Below the pieces are notes generated by a model. It was given only the letters and a program-made list of their open reading frames with translations. It had not been told where the DNA came from and made no database searches. A stretch of 5,018 nucleotides of DNA. It comes from Acidobacteriota bacterium. Its GTDB lineage: Bacteria > Acidobacteriota > Terriglobia > Terriglobales > Acidobacteriaceae. Position 1 is the first letter of the stretch. Each line of letters begins with the position of its first letter. A program made the position numbers and the translations under genes. Positions 1 through 5,018 of this stretch are shown one piece after another. The DNA is taken from NCBI GenBank assembly GCA_021799945.1, contig JAJYZK010000266.1, forward strand, positions 1 to 5,018. Reading direction: 5' to 3'.

Positions 1-244
1 GACCTATCTGCACGGAATCTTCGATGAAGACGGCTTTCGGCATCGCTTTCTGGCCGCCGCCCGCGACTTTCACGGTCTGGGGCCCGCGCCCGCGCTGTCC
101 TCGTGGCGGAAGATGCGGGAGGAGTCTCTGAACAGGCTTGCCGCCGCGGTCTCCGCCTCCCTGGACGTTGGCCGCATCTTCGGCTGGGCCGGGCTGCCGT
201 ACCCGAGCCCGGCTCTGCGCTCCGGGCGGAGGAGCCCGCAATGA
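1..244 (+). CDS. cobQ: Cobyric acid synthase, C-terminal fragment (5' end outside window)
   Basis: This is the last 80 codons (first full codon at base 2) of cobyric acid synthase, also called CbiP. The enzyme uses ATP and glutamine to amidate the b, d, e and g carboxylates of adenosylcobyrinate a,c-diamide, giving adenosylcobyric acid in the cytoplasm. The fragment opens with TYLHGIF, which is the conserved block carrying the catalytic His of the class-I-like glutamine amidotransferase domain. It then runs through a typical family ending, LNRLAAAVSASLDVGRIF (a helix followed by an 'RIF' end). The tail after that is a Pro/Arg-rich extension of about 20 residues with no recognisable motif. The stop TGA (242-244) overlaps the ATG of the next gene (ATGA), so translation is probably coupled. 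Its place directly before cbiB and cobD supports the call. The synthetase domain lies outside the window, so its integrity cannot be judged. Confidence 0.88.
   Translation, partial: TYLHGIFDEDGFRHRFLAAARDFHGLGPAPALSSWRKMREESLNRLAAAVSASLDVGRIFGWAGLPYPSPALRSGRRSPQ
228..234 (+). promoter_or_regulatory. Shine-Dalgarno site for cbiB inside the end of cobQ
   Basis: GGAGGAG ends 6 nt before the ATG at 241 (the GGAGG core ends 8 nt before it). It is a strong ribosome binding site embedded in the last codons of cobQ. It fixes the cbiB start at 241 and rules out the longer in-frame reading that begins at 103, which would run through most of the cobQ tail in another frame. Confidence 0.8.
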
Positions 245-1212
245 GGCGAATCCTTCTTCTGCCGGCCTGCTATCTCCTGGACCAGATCGCCGGGGATCCG
301 GAGTGGTTTCCGCACCCCGTGCGGGGGATCGGATTCGCCGTGCGGCGGGGTGAGATCGCATTGCGCCGTCCCGGGGAGAGCGCGGCGGAGGAGTTGCTGC
401 GCGGCGCGGCGCTGGCGGCCGGGCTGACGGCCCTGACCTGGGCCACGACGGCCGGCGCGATCCGCTGGGCCTATGGCGCTTCCAATGCCGCCGGCTGCGC
501 CTGCGAGCTGGTTCTGGGCTGGACCTGCCTGGCGGCGCGCAACCTCGATCAGGAGGCCGCCGCGGTGCTCCGGGCTCTGACGGATGGGGATCTTGCTCTG
601 GCCCGCAGGCGGCTGAGCCGCATTGTCGGACGCGATACGGCGGACCTTGATGAGCGGGAAATCAGCCGGGCGGTCATCGAAACCCTGGCGGAGAGCGCCT
701 CGGACGGGGTGATCGCGCCCCTTTTTTATATGGCCGTCGGGGGAGTTCCGCTGGCCATGGCGTACAAGGCGGTGAACACGCTCGACTCCATGATCGGGCG
801 CGAGGACTCCCGCTATTTCTACTTCGGCAAATGCGCAGCCCGGCTGGACGATGCCGCGAACTACCTGCCCGCCCGGCTTACCGCGGCGGGCATCGTTCTG
901 GCGGCGGGGGCCCTGCAGGGAGGCGCCGCGCGCGCCGCGTGGCGCACCTGGCTGCGCGACGGAGGCCGGCACCGGAGCCCGAATGCGGGCCGGCCGGAAA
1001 GCGCCATGGCCGGGGCGCTGCGCGTGCGCCTGGGAGGGGGAAACAGTTACGGTGGCGAATGGGTTCCGGCGCCGGCGATGGGTGGGCGATTCGCTCCTCC
1101 CGGCCCGGAAGACGCGGCGCGGGCCGCTCGCCTGGTTGCCGGCGTCGCCGCGCTCGGCGTCGCCTTCGCCATGTTGCTAACCGCGTTTTTTCGGCCTGGA
1201 AAATCGCGATGA
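241..1212 (+). CDS. cbiB: Adenosylcobinamide-phosphate synthase CbiB (membrane)
   Basis: The product has 323 residues, close to the usual length of about 310-330. CbiB (named CobD in the Pseudomonas denitrificans scheme) condenses adenosylcobyric acid with (R)-1-amino-2-propanol O-phosphate, or aminopropanol, to attach the nucleotide-loop linker. It is an integral membrane protein. The N-terminus has the family signature YLLDQIAGDPEWFPHPVR (residues 11-28). The centre carries ETLAESASDGVIAPLFY (147-163) and AYKAVNTLDSMIG (174-186), followed by an RLDDAANYLPAR-type segment (201-212). The C-terminal half has RSPNAGRPESAMAGAL (245-260) and GGGNSYGGEW (265-274). Hydrophobic stretches near 55-75, 85-99, 156-175, 210-226 and 296-317 look like membrane segments. 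The start at 241 is set by the strong Shine-Dalgarno site and the ATGA overlap with cobQ. The stop likewise overlaps cobD. It is an intact, ordinary family member. Confidence 0.95.
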   Translation: MRRILLLPACYLLDQIAGDPEWFPHPVRGIGFAVRRGEIALRRPGESAAEELLRGAALAAGLTALTWATTAGAIRWAYGASNAAGCACELVLGWTCLAARNLDQEAAAVLRALTDGDLALARRRLSRIVGRDTADLDEREISRAVIETLAESASDGVIAPLFYMAVGGVPLAMAYKAVNTLDSMIGREDSRYFYFGKCAARLDDAANYLPARLTAAGIVLAAGALQGGAARAAWRTWLRDGGRHRSPNAGRPESAMAGALRVRLGGGNSYGGEWVPAPAMGGRFAPPGPEDAARAARLVAGVAALGVAFAMLLTAFFRPGKSR

Positions 1213-2288
1213 TAGAGCCTTTGCCCGCGCATGGAGGCCAGTTGCGCCAACTGGCCGAGCGCTTCGGCCTTCCCGCCGCCGCGCTTCTGGACTTCAGCGC
1301 GAACATCAATCCGGAGGGCCCGCCCCCCGGCGTTTTGTCGGCGCTGCGGGAAAGTCTGGCCGATCCGGCGGCGCTGACCCAGTATCCCGATCTGGACGAG
1401 AAAGAGCTGCGGCTCGCCATCGCCCGGTACGCCGGCGCGGCGCCGGAGCAGATTGTCGTTGCGAATGGCTTCGTTCCTTTGCTGGAGGCCTCGCTCCGCG
1501 CCCTCGGCGTTCGCCGATGCCTCTTGCCGGAGCCGTGCTTTCGCGAATATCGGAGCGCGCTCGAGCGCGCGCGGGTGGAGATCGTCGGCCGAAGGCTCGA
1601 TGCCGAGCGCGACTTTCTCCTGGACTCCGAGAGCCTGCGGCTCGAGGGCGAGGACGCCGTTCTTCTGGCCAATCCGCAGAATCCCTCGGGCGTGCTGCGC
1701 CGCAGAGAGGAGTTGCTGGAGTTCGCCGCGATGGCCGGCAGGCGGAATGCGCGCCTGCTGCTCGACGAGGCCTTCATCGACTACGCGCCGGAAGACTCCC
1801 TGGCGCGCGACGTGCAGAGCATGCCGAATCTGATCGTCTTCCGCTCGGTGACGAAGTTTTTCGGCATGCCCGGAATTCGCGCCGCATACGCCGCCGCGCA
1901 TCCGGACGTTGCGCGTGCGATCCAGGAATGCCTGGCGCCATGGCTCATTGCCACTCTGGCCTCGCGCGCCGTCTGCGCGGCCCTTGGAGACCTCGACTAT
2001 GCGCAGAGGGCGCGAGCGCTGAATCGGGAGCGCGGGCTGGGGCTGCGGGCGCGCCTGGATGCGTTGGGTCTGCGCGTGTATCCCTCCGCCGCGAATTTTC
2101 TGCTTTTCCGGTTGCCGGGCGGCGTGGACGCCACCGCCTGCTGGATCCGGATGATCGCCGAATTCCGCATTGTGCTTCGCCACTGCGGCAACTATCCGGC
2201 GCTGCCCCCGGGGCATCTGCGGGCCGCGGTGCGGCGGAAGGAAGAGAACGACAGGCTGGCGCAGGCGCTGGCCTCGGCGCTCCACTAG
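1209..2288 (+). CDS. cobD: L-threonine-O-3-phosphate decarboxylase (PLP-dependent, class I/II aminotransferase fold)
   Basis: The product has 359 residues, the normal size for CobD (named CobC in the P. denitrificans scheme). It decarboxylates L-threonine phosphate to (R)-1-amino-2-propanol O-2-phosphate, the linker that CbiB attaches to cobyric acid. Visible family features are an N-terminal HGG (8-10), LDFSANINPEGPP (27-39), ANG (85-87) in the phosphate-binding turn, NPQNPSG (155-161) with the Asn that contacts the PLP ring oxygen, and LLDEAFIDY (184-192) with the Asp (186) that pairs with the pyridine nitrogen. SVTKFFGMPGIR (213-224) follows, with Lys216 as the Schiff-base lysine and Arg224 for the cofactor phosphate. 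HLRAAVR (336-342) supplies the carboxylate-binding Arg. The start ATG lies in an ATGA overlap with cbiB. The upstream Shine-Dalgarno site is weak (GGAAAA), so coupled translation is likely. A histidinol-phosphate aminotransferase (HisC) is the main alternative, but gene context and the N-terminal HGG favour CobD. Confidence 0.92.
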   Translation: MIEPLPAHGGQLRQLAERFGLPAAALLDFSANINPEGPPPGVLSALRESLADPAALTQYPDLDEKELRLAIARYAGAAPEQIVVANGFVPLLEASLRALGVRRCLLPEPCFREYRSALERARVEIVGRRLDAERDFLLDSESLRLEGEDAVLLANPQNPSGVLRRREELLEFAAMAGRRNARLLLDEAFIDYAPEDSLARDVQSMPNLIVFRSVTKFFGMPGIRAAYAAAHPDVARAIQECLAPWLIATLASRAVCAALGDLDYAQRARALNRERGLGLRARLDALGLRVYPSAANFLLFRLPGGVDATACWIRMIAEFRIVLRHCGNYPALPPGHLRAAVRRKEENDRLAQALASALH

Positions 2289-2292
2289 TATG

Positions 2293-2309
2293 GCGAATCG
2301 GAAATTCGC
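2293..2309 (+). other. Short inverted repeat just downstream of cobD (possible weak terminator or processing hairpin)
   Basis: GCGAAT (2293-2298) and ATTCGC (2304-2309) form a perfect 6-bp stem with a 5-nt loop, starting 4 nt after the cobD stop. No T-run follows, so it does not meet the pattern of an intrinsic terminator. Its place at the end of the cob operon is suggestive only. Confidence 0.3.
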
Positions 2310-2323
2310 TCAAGAACAACCAC

Positions 2324-2378
2324 GGATCCTTCGACTCCGTTTGGCCCAACAGCCGGCCAAACTCCGCTCAGGATGACA
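2324..2378. repeat. Dispersed hairpin repeat of the 'TCCTTCGACTCCG...CTCCGCTCAGGATGACA' class, variant centre
   Basis: The left part reads GGATCCTTCGACTCCG and the right part CTCCGCTCAGGATGACA. As I recall, this pair is the flank of a short intergenic repeat that is very common in Acidobacteriota and some other phyla, and that is often mis-annotated as a protein because its reverse strand reads CHPERS. That reading is present here. The usual short GC-rich centre is replaced by an 8-bp inverted repeat, GTTTGGCC (2339-2346) and GGCCAAAC (2355-2362), around the 8-nt loop CAACAGCC. ACTCCG occurs as a direct repeat at 2334-2339 and 2361-2366. The function is unknown; it may be REP-like, acting in mRNA 3'-end protection or as a mobile non-autonomous unit. 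Only one copy lies in this window, so its repeat status rests on recalled knowledge. Confidence 0.6.
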
Positions 2379-2588
2379 GTTCCTTTGTTCTGCGAACTTC
2401 AGACTCAGGCCACTAGGAGTTTGTTGAAAAACAGATTTGTGTCCGGGACAAGATCCAATTCCTTGTGTAGCTCGATCGGCGGGCGCACATCCTATTCGAG
2501 GACCAGGAGTCCGGAGCCAAATCCGGGGCCAGAGGTTTCCCACAAAATTTGTCCCGATAAATTCTAGATTGCACATTCCCGGTGGATC
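2379..2588. other. Intergenic stretch without a supportable gene; short palindromes and an IS-end-like word
   Basis: No open frame here has a credible start and protein-like composition. The stretch is visibly less GC-rich than the flanking genes. GAGTTTGTTGAAAAAC (2417-2432) directly follows a CTAG and resembles the terminal bases of several insertion-sequence families, but no transposase remnant was seen. CGGGACAA (2444-2451) recurs inverted as TTGTCCCG (2549-2556). ACAAAATTTGT (2542-2552) is an odd palindrome. A second CTAG lies at 2564-2567. CCGGA (2511-2515) and TCCGG (2522-2526) form a minor hairpin. TTGAAA at 2424-2429 could serve as a -35 box, but no -10 box lies at the right distance. 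The promoter of the downstream gene should be in or near this stretch; I cannot place it. Confidence 0.4.
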
Positions 2589-2639
2589 TAGCATCGGCAG
2601 ACTGTCGAGAGGCCCGCAGATGCTATCGCAGTCCTGCGA
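2589..2639 (+). promoter_or_regulatory. Two adjoining dyad symmetries in the leader of the hydrolase gene (candidate operator or mRNA leader structure)
   Basis: TAGCATC (2589-2595) pairs perfectly with GATGCTA (2619-2625) across 23 nt. Immediately after it, TCGCAG-TC-CTGCGA (2626-2639) is a perfect 14-bp dyad that could bind a dimeric repressor as DNA, or fold as a small hairpin as RNA. A further imperfect symmetry, CCGGTG/CATCGG, overlaps at 2579-2597. The block ends 11 nt before the ribosome binding site at 2651, which is where an operator or translation-control element of a sugar-use operon would be expected. No named regulator can be assigned. Confidence 0.35.
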
Positions 2640-2650
2640 GAGGAAGTTCG

Positions 2651-2655
2651 GGAGG
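2651..2655 (+). promoter_or_regulatory. Shine-Dalgarno site supporting the GTG start of the hydrolase
   Basis: GGAGG ends 5 nt before the GTG at 2661. The next in-frame GTG (2688) has AAAAGG directly abutting it, with no usable spacing. Starting at 2661 also gives a complete signal peptide with a basic n-region. Confidence 0.7.
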
Positions 2656-2660
2656 GTCTT

Positions 2661-4337
2661 GTGCTTGAGAGAATCGTCTACAAAAGGGTGTTCAAGAATG
2701 GCGGGTATCCCGGCCTCACGGGCGCATTCGCCGCGCTGCTCCTGTGGCCGGCCGCCATGCTGGGCCAGCCTGGATCGGTGACGTTCTCCACGGCCGCGCC
2801 TTCGGTGGAAGCCTACGATTTCGTGGAGATTACCGCGGCCATCGACCATCCGGATGTGGCCAATCCATTCATTGACGCATCCCTTTCGGGGAAATTTCAA
2901 GCGAAAGACGGCTCCCAGAGCTGGCAGGTCGATGGATTTGCCGACAGCGCCGACGGGAGCGCCTATCGCATTCGCTTCATGCCCGCGCGGCCCGGCGATT
3001 ACACCTACGCGATTACCTATGCCGAAGGGAAGTTCCGGCGAACGGCCACCGGCGAATTCCATGCCACGGACGCGCATCGGCGCGGCCCCATCGCTATCGA
3101 TCCAAAGTATCCATGGCATTTCATCTGGTCCGGCGACGGCGAGCATTATTTCTTCAACGGCGCGACGGCCTATTGGCTGGTGAATTTTCGCGACGAGCAC
3201 GTCATTCAATACAGCGTGGACCGGTTGCACCGATTGAAGGTGAATCGGCTGCGCGTAACGCTCGCGGGCCGCGAGGACATCACGTTTTTCGGCGAACCGG
3301 CGATGGTCGGCCCGGAGTGGACGGTCTATACCGCGGCTTGGCCGGCAAAGGATGCGGCGGATCCGCTGCATCCCGGATTCGACTATTCGCGATTCAACCT
3401 GCCCTATTGGCGGAAGTTCGAGCGGATGCTGAAGTTCGCCCGCGACCGCGACATGATCATTTCCGTCGTGCTGGACATGAACGATAGCAAAGTCCATCCG
3501 GAGGCGGGCAGCGAAGAGGAACGTCGCTTTATCCGGTATGCTATAAATCGCTTCGGGGCATTTTCCAATATCACCTGGGATCTGGGCGACGATCTGGATC
3601 TTTACCGCGACGAGAAATGGACGCATGAGACGGGCATGCTGATTGAAAACCTCGACCCGTACAAACATTTGGCGACAAGTCATCCGGCGGCCAGCAACGA
3701 TCATCAGGACCGGGCGTCTTCGTGGTTCGGCTTTACTTCCTACCAGGATTGGTCCCGTGACCAGCATCGGCTTATGCTGGAGTCGCGCAAGTTGCAGGAG
3801 AAAACAGGGCGCATCATTCCGCAGACGAATGAAGAATATGGGTATGAGGACCACTATCCCCGGTGGGCCGCGCCCGGTTCCGACTCGGCCGATGCGCTGA
3901 GGCGCACGGCGTGGGAGATCGCGATGGCCGGGGCGTATCAAACCGCGGGCGAAACCGTTCGGCGCGGAACCAACGTCGGAGCCGATATGGGCGGAGGATG
4001 GATGAATGGCCGCGGGGATGACACCATGACCATGTTCCTCGGCTACGGCCACATGGTGGACTTCTTCGAAGCATTCGAGTGGTGGAAGACGAATCCGCAT
4101 GACGAGCTGGTCAACAACGGGAATTATTGCCTCGCGGATCCCGGCAAGACCTATGCGGTGTACATTCCGAAGGGCGGCCGTGCGACGGTGAAACTGGAGC
4201 CCGCGCGGTACCGCGCCTACTGGTTCAGCGGGGCGACGGGGGAGAAAATCGATCTTCCGGATGTGCAGGAAACGCCATGGACATCGCCTGCGCCCCCCGA
4301 CCGGAACGACTGGGCGATTCTGCTCACCGCCCGGTGA
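2661..4337 (+). CDS. Secreted apiosidase-like glycoside hydrolase (DUF5060 - DUF4038 - putative collagen-binding C-terminal domain)
   Basis: The product has 558 residues. The N-terminus has basic residues (Arg4, Lys8, Arg9, Lys12) followed by a hydrophobic core (about 19-35), a predicted Sec signal peptide probably cleaved near 35-38, so the enzyme should act in the periplasm or outside the cell. Residues about 40-135 match the DUF5060 beta-sandwich (SWQVDGFAD, RFMPARPGDYTY). Residues about 150-480 resemble the DUF4038/apiosidase-like TIM barrel of GH140-related enzymes (FFNGATAYWL at 164-173, WDLGDD at 306-311, NEEYGYE at 390-396, GGGWMNGRGDD at 444-454). Residues about 487-556 resemble the small 'putative collagen-binding domain' usually found at the end of such enzymes, here probably carbohydrate-related. 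By family analogy, candidate catalytic residues are Asp310 or Asp311 (acid/base) and Glu391 or Glu392 (nucleophile). It begins with GTG; the dhaK-type gene follows 15 bp later. Base composition looks less GC-rich than the cob genes. The substrate is unknown: apiose-containing pectin side chains or other plant glycosides are possible. Confidence 0.82.
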   Translation: MLERIVYKRVFKNGGYPGLTGAFAALLLWPAAMLGQPGSVTFSTAAPSVEAYDFVEITAAIDHPDVANPFIDASLSGKFQAKDGSQSWQVDGFADSADGSAYRIRFMPARPGDYTYAITYAEGKFRRTATGEFHATDAHRRGPIAIDPKYPWHFIWSGDGEHYFFNGATAYWLVNFRDEHVIQYSVDRLHRLKVNRLRVTLAGREDITFFGEPAMVGPEWTVYTAAWPAKDAADPLHPGFDYSRFNLPYWRKFERMLKFARDRDMIISVVLDMNDSKVHPEAGSEEERRFIRYAINRFGAFSNITWDLGDDLDLYRDEKWTHETGMLIENLDPYKHLATSHPAASNDHQDRASSWFGFTSYQDWSRDQHRLMLESRKLQEKTGRIIPQTNEEYGYEDHYPRWAAPGSDSADALRRTAWEIAMAGAYQTAGETVRRGTNVGADMGGGWMNGRGDDTMTMFLGYGHMVDFFEAFEWWKTNPHDELVNNGNYCLADPGKTYAVYIPKGGRATVKLEPARYRAYWFSGATGEKIDLPDVQETPWTSPAPPDRNDWAILLTAR

Positions 4338-4352
4338 GGCCGAGTGCGTGGC

Positions 4353-5018
4353 ATGACACAGCTTTGCGACGATCCAAAGGAGTTTGCCGCGACCGCCCTG
4401 CGCGGTTTCTGTGACGCGTATGCGGAGCTGGTGAGGCCGGCGCCCGGAGGCGTTCTGCGCGCCAGGGCTTCACGCCGCGGCAAGGTGGCTCTTGTCATCG
4501 GCGGCGGGAGCGGGCATTACCCGGCGTTTGCCGGGTATGTGGGAGCCGGAATCGCCGACGCCGCGGTCGTCGGCGAGGTATTCGCCTCTCCTTCCAGCCG
4601 GCTGGTTCATGGCGTTGCGAAGCGCGCTCACCGCGGCGGCGGCGTCCTGCTCGGCTTCGGAAACTACGCCGGCGACGTGCTGAACTTCGGCGCCGCAGCG
4701 GCTCAACTGCGGGAAGAGGGCATCGAGGTTCGAGTGCTCGCCGTGACCGACGACATCGCGAGCGCGGCCCAAGGTGACGAGGGCCGCCGTCGCGGAATCG
4801 CGGGGGACGTCTCCGTATTCAAAATCGCGGGCGCAGCCGCTGAAAGTGGAATGTCGCTGGACGACGTCTACCGTGTCGGGCAGCGGGCGAATGAGCGCAC
4901 CCGCTCCTTCGGCGTGGCGTTCGCCGGCTGCACGCTGCCGGGTGCGCAGGCGCCCCTGTTCTCGGTTTCGCGGGGGCGCGCAGCGGTCGGACTCGGAATT
5001 CACGGCGAGCCTGGAATC
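4353..5018 (+). CDS. DhaK-family ketose kinase (dihydroxyacetone/erythrulose kinase type), N-terminal part, runs off the window
   Basis: The first 222 codons of a DhaK-domain kinase are visible. The family phosphorylates short ketoses such as dihydroxyacetone or erythrulose in the cytoplasm. Conserved elements are GGGSGHYPAF (50-59) with His55, GNYAGDVLNF (103-112) with Asp108, VTDDIASA (131-138), RRRGIAGD (145-152) and GLGIHGEPGI (213-222) with His217. His217 corresponds to the His that binds the substrate carbonyl covalently, and His55 and Asp108 to the other catalytic residues. The 'HYPAF' and 'GCTLPGA' wording resembles ATP-dependent DhaK-DhaL fusion enzymes of the erythrulose-kinase type (about 570 residues), not PTS-dependent DhaK; a DhaL domain would lie beyond the window. 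ATG 4353 fits the family's 'MTxLxxDP' start. GTG 4344 in the same frame is 4 nt after a GAGG and is an alternative that adds three residues. It probably shares a transcript with the upstream hydrolase. Confidence 0.88.
   Translation, partial: MTQLCDDPKEFAATALRGFCDAYAELVRPAPGGVLRARASRRGKVALVIGGGSGHYPAFAGYVGAGIADAAVVGEVFASPSSRLVHGVAKRAHRGGGVLLGFGNYAGDVLNFGAAAAQLREEGIEVRVLAVTDDIASAAQGDEGRRRGIAGDVSVFKIAGAAAESGMSLDDVYRVGQRANERTRSFGVAFAGCTLPGAQAPLFSVSRGRAAVGLGIHGEPGI

Noticed and set aside
103..240. N-terminal extension of cbiB to 103
   Set aside because: It would overlap the cobQ tail in another frame and push the family N-terminal motif (YLLD..GDP) away from its usual place near the start. The strong Shine-Dalgarno site and ATGA overlap support 241.
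70..972. Open frame on the - strand (300 codons) across cobQ and cbiB
   Set aside because: It spans the junction of two recognised genes, has an Arg/Pro/Gly/Gln-rich composition and no domain. It is a shadow.
1047..2285. Open frame on the - strand (412 codons) opposite cobD
   Set aside because: It is antisense to a gene with a full set of family motifs. Its composition is Arg/Gln/Gly-rich and low in complexity, with no recognisable motif.
2289..2660. Cobalamin riboswitch, tRNA or small RNA gene in the intergenic region
   Set aside because: No B12-box-like sequence, cloverleaf, or stem followed by a T-run was found. The cob operon leader would lie upstream of this window.
2310..4100. Long open frame on the - strand (596 codons) opposite the hydrolase gene
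   Set aside because: It covers the coding region of a well-supported gene, includes the intergenic repeat read backwards (the CHPERS artefact), and shows no domain, no plausible start context and an Arg/Pro-rich composition. It is a shadow of GC-rich codon usage.
4335..4353. In-frame continuity between the hydrolase and the kinase (same reading frame, separated by one TGA), suggesting a readthrough fusion
   Set aside because: A secreted enzyme fused to a cytoplasmic ketose kinase makes no biological sense. The kinase has its own family-typical start, and nothing resembling a recoding signal was seen. The shared frame is chance.

Overview
This is a high-GC bacterial window with every convincing gene on the + strand. 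It holds two functional blocks separated by a 372-bp intergenic region. The likely source is an Acidobacteriota-type soil bacterium (for example the Solibacter/Bryobacter lineage). This is inferred from the GC-rich coding style, a secreted DUF5060/DUF4038-type glycoside hydrolase, and an intergenic hairpin repeat of the 'TCCTTCGACTCCG...CTCCGCTCAGGATGACA' class, which I recall as abundant in such genomes. The taxonomic call is moderate at best, because that repeat class also occurs in other phyla.

Block 1 (1-2288) is the tail of a cobalamin (vitamin B12) biosynthesis operon. It contains the C-terminal end of cobyric acid synthase (cobQ/cbiP), the complete cbiB (adenosylcobinamide-phosphate synthase, membrane) and the complete cobD (L-threonine-O-3-phosphate decarboxylase, PLP enzyme). 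Both junctions are ATGA stop/start overlaps, so translation is probably coupled. The three products fit together. CobQ makes cobyric acid, CobD makes (R)-1-amino-2-propanol O-2-phosphate, and CbiB joins the two into adenosylcobinamide phosphate.

The intergenic region (2289-2660) is less GC-rich. It holds a small inverted repeat just after cobD, a dispersed-repeat-like hairpin element, a stretch of unexplained sequence with short palindromes and an IS-end-like word, and then two adjoining dyad symmetries just upstream of the ribosome binding site of the next gene. No tRNA, cobalamin riboswitch, CRISPR array or convincing sigma-70 promoter was seen.

Block 2 (2661-5018, runs off the end) is a two-gene set 15 bp apart. 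The first gene encodes a predicted secreted apiosidase-like glycoside hydrolase (DUF5060, then DUF4038-type TIM barrel, then a C-terminal 'collagen-binding-like' beta domain). The second is the N-terminal part of a DhaK-family ketose kinase, closer by motif to erythrulose-kinase-type proteins than to PTS-dependent DhaK. Together they suggest a small carbohydrate-use operon: a sugar is released outside the cytoplasm and a short ketose derived from it, or from a related polyol, is phosphorylated inside. That link is inference. I found no clearly unprecedented system. The most interesting points are the hydrolase/kinase pairing, the Asp-Asp at the presumed acid/base position of the hydrolase, and the structured leader in front of it.
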